NCBI GenBank assembly: GCA_021647345.1
Contig: JAKIUX010000079.1
Coordinates: forward strand, 1-5,852
Direction: 5' to 3'
Source of the DNA: Hydrogenimonas sp.
GTDB lineage: Bacteria > Campylobacterota > Campylobacteria > Campylobacterales > Hydrogenimonadaceae
Length of the DNA stretch: 5,852 bases
In this document: piece by piece, positions 1 through 5,133 of the stretch
Layout: every line of letters starts with the position of its first letter
Position numbering within the stretch: position 1 is the first letter of the stretch
Notes under the pieces: generated by a model
The model's input: the letters and a program-made list of their open reading frames with translations, nothing else
Database searches by the model: none
What the model was told of the DNA's origin: nothing
Made by a program: the position numbers and the translations under genes

Positions 1-1
1 G

Positions 2-718
2 GCTGCTATGCTTCTGGTGGTGCCTTGGATCTTGAGCCTGGGAGTGGAGAATGAAAAGATTGGAGAGCCTCCCGGCGACTCAGAACCCTTTACTCGTGAG
101 CAGAAGAAGCTTCTGTTCATATTGGGTGGATTGTCGCTTCTGCTTATTTTAAATACTCCGATAAAGCCTTGGTACCCAGGGCTCGGTCTTAATGAAAAGG
201 GGCTTTTGCTCGCTGCAGGTCTTCTTCTTTTTATGCCCGGTATCAATCTTTTGGAGTGGGAAGATAGCCGCGCCATTCCTTATGAGATCATATTTCTCTT
301 TGGTGCCGGATTTAGTATAGCGGCAGCTTTTGGCTCAACCCATCTTGCGGAGGCTATAGCTCAAAAACTCTCTTTTGTACATCAGCTCCCCTTGTGGCTC
401 ACACTCGCAGTCGTTGCCCTTGTTATAAGTTTCTCTACAGAGATTACGAGCAATACGGCTTTGACATCTATAGCGCTTCCAGTCATGGCCCAGCTCTACG
501 GCCTTGAGAATCCTACCACAATGCTTATATTGATGGTCTCAACCGTTGCGGCGAGTTACGCTTTCATGCTGCCTATTGCCACACCGCCTAATGCCATTAT
601 TATGAGTTCTCGGATCATAAAGGTAAAAACTATGGCAAGTTTCGGCTTCTTCATCGACCTTATAGGGGTGGCGGTAGTTTCGATAACCGCCTACCTCTTA
701 TGGAGAGCGGTGCTTTAG
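2..718 (+). CDS. SLC13/DASS-family anion transporter, C-terminal part (5' end outside window)
   Basis: This frame is already open at the left edge, so the start codon lies outside the window and 238 C-terminal residues are visible. The protein is a polytopic inner-membrane transporter: hydrophobic stretches fall at visible residues 1-13, 36-50, 66-82, 93-110, 129-146, 171-190 and 212-235. Two family signatures are present: an SNT motif (residues 150-152, context TEITSNTA) and ATPPNA (193-198) after an AFMLP stretch. In the divalent anion:sodium symporter family these belong to the second inverted repeat and help form the substrate and sodium sites. Members carry dicarboxylates, citrate, sulfate or similar anions with sodium; the substrate cannot be read here. 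The hydrophilic stretch at about residues 14-35 probably links the two transporter halves. dprA follows after 11 bases, so read-through is likely. Confidence 0.88.
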   Translation, partial: AAMLLVVPWILSLGVENEKIGEPPGDSEPFTREQKKLLFILGGLSLLLILNTPIKPWYPGLGLNEKGLLLAAGLLLFMPGINLLEWEDSRAIPYEIIFLFGAGFSIAAAFGSTHLAEAIAQKLSFVHQLPLWLTLAVVALVISFSTEITSNTALTSIALPVMAQLYGLENPTTMLILMVSTVAASYAFMLPIATPPNAIIMSSRIIKVKTMASFGFFIDLIGVAVVSITAYLLWRAVL

Positions 719-729
719 GATAGAGTTTG

Positions 730-1500
730 ATGAGGGTAGATAGGAGATTAAGCGAACTTGAGGGTATGAAAAAGTACCCCAAGAACCTCTACTATAGGGG
801 TAGACTCGATCTGCTTGAGAGGCCGAAGGTCTCCATAGTAGGAAGCCGAAGAGCCTCCCAATATGCGCTGCAGAGCACATATAAGCTTGCAGGCGCTCTT
901 GCAAAAGCGGGAGCGGTCGTAGTTAGCGGCGGTGCGATGGGGGTAGATGCCGCAGCTCATAGAGGAGCGGGGCCTCAAAATAGCGTTTGTGTCTTGCCCT
1001 GCGGAATCGATCTGAAATATCCGGCGATAAATGGGGAGTTGATTGAAGAGATAGGCAGCAGAGGCCTTCTTCTTAGTCAGTTCGAACCGGGTTTTAAGGC
1101 TACGCCTTGGAGTTTCGTAGCGAGAAACGAGCTTGTAGTCGCTTTGGGAGAGGTTCTGGTGGTGACAGAGGCGGCACCTAAAAGCGGCTCCATAAGAAGC
1201 GTGGAGTTTGCGAAAGAGATGGGAAAAAAGATATATGTATTGCCTCATAGACTAAAAGAGAGCGAAGGGACTAATATTCTGCTTCTAAGTGGTGAAGCCG
1301 AAGCTATCTACGATTTGGAGGCTTTCGCGGAGATTTTTACAGATGAGCCGCTTTTGCAAGAGAGCGATCCGTTTATAGAGTTTTGTTTGAAAAACCCGAC
1401 ATATGAAGAGGCCCTCGAAAAGTTTGGAGAGAGGCTTTTTGAAGCTGAACTGGAGGGGAAAATATGTGTCGTAAACGGCAGGATTGTCGTTAGAGGCTGA
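730..1500 (+). CDS. dprA: DNA-processing protein DprA (RecA loader in natural transformation)
   Basis: DprA binds incoming single-stranded DNA in the cytoplasm and loads RecA during natural transformation. The 256-residue product carries the Rossmann-like family core: GSRRAS (38-43), SGGAMGVDAAAH (66-77), EPG followed by FVARN (119-133), then a T-E-A-x-x-x-SGS segment (146-154). The sequence ends with a short winged-helix-like tail (about 213-256). There is no N-terminal SAM domain, so it matches the short Campylobacterota form. The ATG at 730 is chosen because an AGGA at 717-720, overlapping the transporter stop, lies 9 bases upstream; a TTG at 727 and an ATG at 766 are alternatives. The PG-rich loop usually seen after the VxVLP strand reads PHRLKESEG here, a mild deviation. 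In H. pylori and C. jejuni ruvX follows directly; here it lies about 1.4 kb downstream. Confidence 0.95.
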   Translation: MRVDRRLSELEGMKKYPKNLYYRGRLDLLERPKVSIVGSRRASQYALQSTYKLAGALAKAGAVVVSGGAMGVDAAAHRGAGPQNSVCVLPCGIDLKYPAINGELIEEIGSRGLLLSQFEPGFKATPWSFVARNELVVALGEVLVVTEAAPKSGSIRSVEFAKEMGKKIYVLPHRLKESEGTNILLLSGEAEAIYDLEAFAEIFTDEPLLQESDPFIEFCLKNPTYEEALEKFGERLFEAELEGKICVVNGRIVVRG

Positions 1501-1508
1501 GGCTTCAA

Positions 1509-1546
1509 TTAGCAGTTAGAAATTAGAAATCATTGCTAAAAGCTAA
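1509..1546. repeat. Inverted TTAGNNN heptamer array between convergent genes
   Basis: Three abutting heptamers lie on the plus strand: TTAGCAG (1509-1515), TTAGAAA (1516-1522) and TTAGAAA (1523-1529). After a 3-base spacer, two abutting heptamers lie on the minus strand: TTAGCAA (1533-1539) and TTAGCTT (1540-1546). The outer unit TTAGCA (1509-1514) can pair with TGCTAA (1534-1539). The array fills the 42-base gap between dprA and the convergent gene and supplies that gene's stop codon. The stem is short and AT-rich and has no clean U tract, so a classic bidirectional terminator is doubtful. Heptamer repeats in gene spacers are known in some bacteria, such as the STRR repeats of cyanobacteria; relatedness to those is not claimed. 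Confidence 0.55.
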
Positions 1547-1926
1547 CGGCTATCAAGCTTTGCGTAGAGAGCGCTTATTAGCCTAAATGCGTCATCCGCG
1601 TCTGTAGGATACTCAACTACACAATCTTCGATGCCGCTCTTTCCAAGCGCTTCGAGAATCGTTTCATGCACCTTCTGCGCGCCGTTCCAGTCTGTTCCGG
1701 GAAGAAGAGCTATTAGGTTTCCTTCTATGTAAAATAGTCTGTCGCTCTCTCTAAGAAGAGGGTAGACCAGCTCTCTAAGCCTTTGTTCATCCTCTCCGGG
1801 TAGAGGGATCAATAAAAGAGAGAATATCTGATCGTAACCATCTCTCGATAATCTTTTTATAAAGTGAATATGATATTCCACAAGAGCTTTTAACAACTCT
1901 TTATATCCGAGAATTTTATCTGACAT
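1543..1926 (-). CDS. Small protein resembling a degenerate GGDEF domain
   Basis: This is a 127-residue soluble protein without signal peptide or membrane segment. I do not recognise it as a named family, but its order of elements follows the second half of a GGDEF domain. A strand (FSLLLIPLP, 35-43) stands where the metal-binding DxD strand normally is. Then comes LLRESDRLFYIEGNLIALLPGTDWNGA (57-83), the position of the usual R-x-x-D...RYGGDEFAVLLP block. Last is YPTDADDAFRLISALYAKLD (106-125), like the terminal helix ending in ALYxAK. The GGDEF signature itself is replaced by IEGNL and the metal aspartates are missing, so cyclase activity is not expected; c-di-GMP binding or a structural role is possible. 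The ATG at 1926 is chosen over 1965 and 1950 because AAGGA sits 6 bases upstream. It converges on dprA and diverges from the PEBP gene. Confidence 0.7.
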   Translation of the reverse strand: MSDKILGYKELLKALVEYHIHFIKRLSRDGYDQIFSLLLIPLPGEDEQRLRELVYPLLRESDRLFYIEGNLIALLPGTDWNGAQKVHETILEALGKSGIEDCVVEYPTDADDAFRLISALYAKLDSR

Positions 1927-1932
1927 CTTATA

Positions 1933-1937
1933 TCCTT
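1933..1937 (-). promoter_or_regulatory. Ribosome binding site fixing the start at 1926
   Basis: On the minus strand AAGGA lies 6 bases before the ATG at 1926. The two in-frame ATGs further upstream (1950 and 1965) have no purine-rich sequence at the right distance, so this site decides the start. Confidence 0.65.
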
Positions 1938-1965
1938 GATATTTTTTCATATAGTTGTGTATCAT
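1936..1965 (+). promoter_or_regulatory. Tentative promoter for the PEBP-membrane protein-ruvX cluster
   Basis: TTGATA (1936-1941) and TATCAT (1960-1965) are separated by 18 bases, a sigma-70-like arrangement upstream of the PEBP start at 1991. An overlapping alternative -10, CATAAT, lies at 1963-1968. The 64-base divergent gap must hold start signals for at least one direction, but short AT-rich matches like these arise easily by chance. Confidence 0.25.
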
Positions 1966-1972
1966 AATGATA
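1960..1972. promoter_or_regulatory. Perfect palindrome in the divergent intergenic region (possible operator)
   Basis: TATCAT-A-ATGATA is a perfect 6-1-6 inverted repeat, partly overlapped by the 8-base palindrome TGATATCA (1968-1975). It lies between the divergent GGDEF-like and PEBP genes and covers the tentative -10 element, a place where a dimeric repressor could act on both. The size and single-base centre recall Fur/PerR-type boxes, but the sequence does not match the Fur consensus. Chance occurrence in AT-rich DNA is a real alternative. Confidence 0.3.
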
Positions 1973-1977
1973 TCAAA

Positions 1978-1984
1978 AAGGGGG
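1978..1984 (+). promoter_or_regulatory. Ribosome binding site fixing the PEBP start at 1991
   Basis: AAGGGGG ends 6 bases before the ATG at 1991. In-frame ATGs at 1955 and 1967 would put a charged stretch in front of the signal peptide and lack a comparable site. Confidence 0.55.
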
Positions 1985-1990
1985 TCAGTT

Positions 1991-2536
1991 ATGAAAAAAT
2001 ATATTGTTTCAATTTTTGTGTTGTTGGTACCTATATCGACTCTATACGGCGAAAACTTTACACTAAAGAGTCCGGATCTTTCAGGACAGCTGACTATCGA
2101 GCAGGTCTATAACGGATTTGGCTGCAAAGGCAAAAATATTTCGCCGAAGCTAATCTGGAGCGGTGAGCCTAAGGGCACTAAAAGCTTCGCTATAACTATG
2201 TACGATCCTGACGCGCCTACAGGCAGCGGATGGTGGCACTGGGTAGTTTTCAACATACCCGCTTCGGTACACAAACTTGAAAAAGGTGCAGGAGATCCGG
2301 CAAAAGGGCTGCTGCCAAAAGGTGCCATACAGAGTGTAACAGACTTTGGAAAGCCGGGTTTCGGAGGAGCATGCCCTCCTGTCGGAGATAGAGCACACAG
2401 ATATATAGTAACGGTTTACGCTCTCGATGTGCCTAAGCTGCCTCTCTCACCCGACTCATCTGCGGCGCTTGTTGGCTTTATGCTAGAAAAACACGCTTTG
2501 GCAAAAGCCTCTTTGATCTCCTACTACGGAAGGTAG
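1991..2536 (+). CDS. Secreted YbhB/PEBP-family (Raf kinase inhibitor-like) protein
   Basis: The 181-residue product begins with a Sec signal peptide (MKKY, hydrophobic 5-18, likely cleavage after LYG at 20), so the mature protein should be periplasmic. The rest is a full-length phosphatidylethanolamine-binding protein fold of the bacterial YbhB type. Visible signatures are NGFGCKGKNISP (41-52), the anion-pocket motif DPDAP (72-76), WWHWVVFNIP (81-90) and GGACPPVGDRAHRY (125-138), with H83 and H137 at the conserved pocket positions. C45 and C128 are the only cysteines in the mature part and could form a disulfide. The physiological ligand of bacterial members is generally unknown. The start is set by AAGGGGG 6 bases before the ATG at 1991. 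The next gene starts 3 bases after the stop, so it opens a tight three-gene cluster ending in ruvX. Confidence 0.93.
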   Translation: MKKYIVSIFVLLVPISTLYGENFTLKSPDLSGQLTIEQVYNGFGCKGKNISPKLIWSGEPKGTKSFAITMYDPDAPTGSGWWHWVVFNIPASVHKLEKGAGDPAKGLLPKGAIQSVTDFGKPGFGGACPPVGDRAHRYIVTVYALDVPKLPLSPDSSAALVGFMLEKHALAKASLISYYGR

Positions 2537-2539
2537 AGA

Positions 2540-2860
2540 GTGGTTATCTACCTGGCTGCGGCTCTCTTTCTGCTTCTTCTTGCCGTTTTGTTGGCAAGGG
2601 CTTATAGAGCAGATAGAAGAGTTTCAACTTTATTGATAGGAAGCGCGCTTATAGGGGCTGCTTTTTTCTATACATACTTTACAAGAACGATGCTTGTATA
2701 TAAGCCGATCTTGGTGCTACATATAGCTTTGACTCTATATTGCTGGTACGGAGTTTTTCTATATCTGCTAAAAAGAAAGCTGAATCGATACGCGATTTTG
2801 TCGCCTCTGGGCTCGATTTTACTATTTTTTGCGGTAGCCTACTACTTCAAGGAGCAGTAG
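2540..2860 (+). CDS. Four-helix membrane protein of unknown function
   Basis: I do not recognise this 106-residue protein. It is strongly hydrophobic, with four probable membrane helices at about residues 3-19, 29-47, 57-77 and 85-103. Positive residues concentrate in the first loop (RAYRADRR, 20-27) and third loop (KRKLNR, 78-83), so by the positive-inside rule both termini should face the periplasm. No catalytic motif is evident. The start is GTG at 2540, supported by GGAAGG (2528-2533) 6 bases upstream; this site overlaps the end of the PEBP gene, and only 3 bases separate that stop from the GTG, which suggests translational coupling. Its own stop directly abuts the ruvX ATG with no intervening base. 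Confidence 0.8.
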   Translation: MVIYLAAALFLLLLAVLLARAYRADRRVSTLLIGSALIGAAFFYTYFTRTMLVYKPILVLHIALTLYCWYGVFLYLLKRKLNRYAILSPLGSILLFFAVAYYFKEQ

Positions 2861-3265
2861 ATGAAGCGTAAAAGAGTGGCGGCGATAGATGTGGGTCTAA
2901 AAAGGATAGGAACTGCCATATCTCTTGACGGCTCCACAGCGCTTCCGCAGCAGCCGATAATGCGCAGAAACAGGGATCAGGCGGCGGCTGATGTCGACAG
3001 ATTTTTGAAAGAGTGGAAGATAGACCGGCTTGTAGTCGGTCTTCCTGAAAGCGGAGCCGGTGCCGAAGAGATGGGCCGCCGTATACGCCATTTTACCTCT
3101 CTTCTTGAGTTTAATGGTGAGATACTCTATATAGATGAGTATGGCAGCAGCAAAGAGGCTGCCGAAATGATGAGAGGGGTGACTCGGCAAAGAAGAGACG
3201 GCAGGCTCGATTCGATAGCTGCGCAGATTATTCTGGAGCGCTATCTTCAAAGAGGTAGGAGTTAG
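2861..3265 (+). CDS. ruvX: RuvX/YqgF family RNase H-fold nuclease (putative Holliday junction resolvase / 16S rRNA processing)
   Basis: RuvX/YqgF is a near-universal bacterial RNase H-fold nuclease linked to 16S rRNA 5' pre-processing and, by structure and in vitro work in some species, to Holliday junction resolution. The 134-residue product shows all family elements: AIDVGLKRIGTA (8-19) with catalytic D10, LVVGLP (57-62), IDEYGSSKEAAE (91-102) with E93, and DGRLDSIAAQIILERYL (113-129) with D117. The D-E-D acidic triad is therefore intact. Start at ATG 2861 is supported by AAGGAG (2849-2854) 6 bases upstream, inside the preceding gene whose stop abuts it. Its last 38 bases overlap the 3' end of the convergent diguanylate cyclase gene. 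Confidence 0.93.
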   Translation: MKRKRVAAIDVGLKRIGTAISLDGSTALPQQPIMRRNRDQAAADVDRFLKEWKIDRLVVGLPESGAGAEEMGRRIRHFTSLLEFNGEILYIDEYGSSKEAAEMMRGVTRQRRDGRLDSIAAQIILERYLQRGRS

Positions 3266-5099
3266 AGTCGCTGTCTAGATTCTCTTCTGCGAAAAGAATC
3301 ACTCGGTTTCGTCCCCCTCTTTTGGCTTTATAGAGTGCTATGTCGGCAAATTTTACAGCCTCCCGCAGATTATTGCTGTTTTTTGGGTAGAGACTGATAC
3401 CGATCGAAACAGTTGAGCTTATCCTCTTCTCTCCGGCTTCCACTGTGATTTTAGAAAAGATATATCTGATCTTTTCAGCAACTTTTACAGCCCCCTCTGC
3501 GGTTGCTTCATGTAGAAGAACGATAAACTCCTCTCCTCCATATCTTGCCGCTATATCAGAGCTTCTTATTTCATGATTTATGGTTTCGACCAGAAGTTTT
3601 ATGAAGTTGTCGCCTATATCGTGTCCATAAGTGTCATTGATCATCTTAAATCTATCAATATCAAGCATCATAACCACATATCTTGTTTTGTGACGATTTG
3701 CTTGGCTATTTATATTCTCTATCATCTCTTCGAGGAATTTTCTGTTGTAGAGTCCTGTAAGACCGTCTCTGACAGACCTCTCTTTCAGCTTCTGCATCAA
3801 TATCTTGCTCTCGATGACAGGTTTGCTGTTTTCGAGGTAGTACATAAGCACTGTCTCCTCTTTTTTATACATAGATATGCTATCTTTGTCGTCTGAGAGC
3901 ATCATTATCACGATACTGCTTGTAGGTGTGATCTCAAACGGTATGCAGTAGTAGTATCTATATTTGCCGCTGTATGCCGGACAGAGTTGCGGGTAGAGAT
4001 CTGAAAAGACAGTGCTTTTGGTTCTATATGCCCTGCAAAGATCCGCTTTTTCGAGACTATTATCTTTGCACGGTACCATATTTCCGCTATTGAAAGCGAC
4101 CTTCCTGCTATTTTTTTCACTATCGATATCGAAGATTACAAGATATTGCGGTGATATAACTCTCTCTATTACGGAGGCAAGTCTTGCATATATCTGGTTG
4201 ACGTCGGTATCTAGCTCAATAGTGTTCTTAAAGCGATGAATATCTGAAAGCATATCTATCGTATGAGTCGCCTTCTCTAAAGGATCTTCACAGTAACCTG
4301 TAGAGCCTTTAAGAAAGATGGCAAGCTTTTTCTCTATTCTTCCCAAAGTTTTGTTAAACTTATCTATAACTTCGTTATAGCGCTTAGCGACAGCTTTTAT
4401 ATCTTTTGCATTGATATCGGTCTGCACTTTGAGACTGAAGTCACCATGTTTCGCCCTTTTTAGAGACTGCTCCAGCCTTTTGAAAAAGCGAATATAAGGA
4501 GTTACCAGATATTTGACGGCGATAAGAGAGAGGATAATGAATATGAGTGTAATAATAGCAATTTTGGCAAGTGTCCATAGCCCCTTCTCTCTTAAATCGC
4601 TGATATCAAACTCCAGACTGACGGCGCCGAGCACTTCCCCCTCTTTTGCGTTATGGCACTGAAGACAGTTAATCTTGCCGAAAGAGGAGGCGGTGTATGG
4701 GATGGTGACTCTTAAAAGCGCAGTGTCGAGATCTTCATAAAATCTCTCGATCTCCTTTCCGCTTCGCAAAACCTCTTTGTCGATTTCATCTCTTGGTCTT
4801 TCGCTTTTAAGCCCCTCTCCATACTGCTTTATCACATTTTCGGAGCGGACTATCCAGAGCTTTTTGACACCGTTTCCTGTAGCCATCATATCGAGAAAAT
4901 GCTCTCTTTTGTCCATCATACCGTTTATCATATGCGCGGTAAGACCGTCTCTGACTATCTCCGCTGCCATATGGGCTTTATCTATAGCGCTTTCGTAGGA
5001 GTAGTTTCTAAAATTGACGGCAGCGTTTATCATTATGGCTGCAGCAAAAAGAGTGAGAGTGGTGACGAAAAGTATGAAAAGTTTCTTATTTGTATCCAT
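3228..5099 (-). CDS. Membrane diguanylate cyclase with periplasmic c-type haem motif, HAMP, GAF-like and GGDEF domains
   Basis: This 623-residue sensor should make cyclic di-GMP from two GTP at the inner membrane. Order: membrane helix (7-26); periplasmic region (27-174) holding CLQCH (145-149), a covalent haem c motif, in a context resembling Tll0287/DUF3365-type haem sensors; second helix (175-198); HAMP linker (199-251); GAF-like region (about 285-432) with C344, C355, C373 and C385; GGDEF domain (435-604). The cyclase domain has DGLTGLYNR (445-453), the metal aspartate in LDIDRF, the active-site variant GGEEF (521-525) and an intact inhibitory RSSD (512-515) five residues before it, so it should be active and product-inhibited. 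I see no EAL or HD-GYP domain. ATG 5099 is used; TTG 5105 is possible, and neither has a clear ribosome binding site. It follows xth by 34 bases and its 3' end overlaps ruvX. Signal identity (redox, gas ligand) is inference. Confidence 0.92.
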   Translation of the reverse strand: MDTNKKLFILFVTTLTLFAAAIMINAAVNFRNYSYESAIDKAHMAAEIVRDGLTAHMINGMMDKREHFLDMMATGNGVKKLWIVRSENVIKQYGEGLKSERPRDEIDKEVLRSGKEIERFYEDLDTALLRVTIPYTASSFGKINCLQCHNAKEGEVLGAVSLEFDISDLREKGLWTLAKIAIITLIFIILSLIAVKYLVTPYIRFFKRLEQSLKRAKHGDFSLKVQTDINAKDIKAVAKRYNEVIDKFNKTLGRIEKKLAIFLKGSTGYCEDPLEKATHTIDMLSDIHRFKNTIELDTDVNQIYARLASVIERVISPQYLVIFDIDSEKNSRKVAFNSGNMVPCKDNSLEKADLCRAYRTKSTVFSDLYPQLCPAYSGKYRYYYCIPFEITPTSSIVIMMLSDDKDSISMYKKEETVLMYYLENSKPVIESKILMQKLKERSVRDGLTGLYNRKFLEEMIENINSQANRHKTRYVVMMLDIDRFKMINDTYGHDIGDNFIKLLVETINHEIRSSDIAARYGGEEFIVLLHEATAEGAVKVAEKIRYIFSKITVEAGEKRISSTVSIGISLYPKNSNNLREAVKFADIALYKAKRGGRNRVILFAEENLDSDSNSYLFEDSAPE

Positions 5100-5133
5100 A
5101 ATCAATCTATTATCGGCAGTTTGGAACTTCTGT

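Noticed and set aside
727..729. TTG as the dprA start codon
   Set aside because: The adjacent ATG at 730 is the stronger start codon and is within range of the same AGGA.
748..1248. Long open frame on the minus strand opposite dprA
   Set aside because: It has no recognisable motif and lies wholly antisense to a clear dprA, so it is a shadow of that gene's codon pattern.
1955..1990. Upstream extension of the PEBP protein to ATG 1955 or 1967
   Set aside because: It would add a charged segment before the signal peptide, and the purine-rich site at 1978-1984 fits only the ATG at 1991.
3219..3226. CTGCGCAG palindrome near the convergent stops
   Set aside because: It encodes conserved ruvX residues (AAQI), is only 8 bases long and has no terminator features.
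2897..3250. Open frame on the minus strand opposite ruvX
   Set aside because: ruvX has all family motifs and a strong ribosome binding site; the opposite frame resembles nothing.
3278..3300. Hairpin GATTCT-C-TTC / GAA-A-AGAATC shortly after the ruvX stop, as a possible ruvX terminator
   Set aside because: The stem is AT-rich, has a C-A mismatch and no U tract follows; it lies inside the cyclase coding sequence and its codons fit that protein.
3573..3896. Open frame of about 107 codons on the plus strand opposite the cyclase gene
   Set aside because: It is antisense to the conserved GGDEF domain, and its hydrophobic look follows from the reverse complement of charged codons; no supporting ribosome site was seen.
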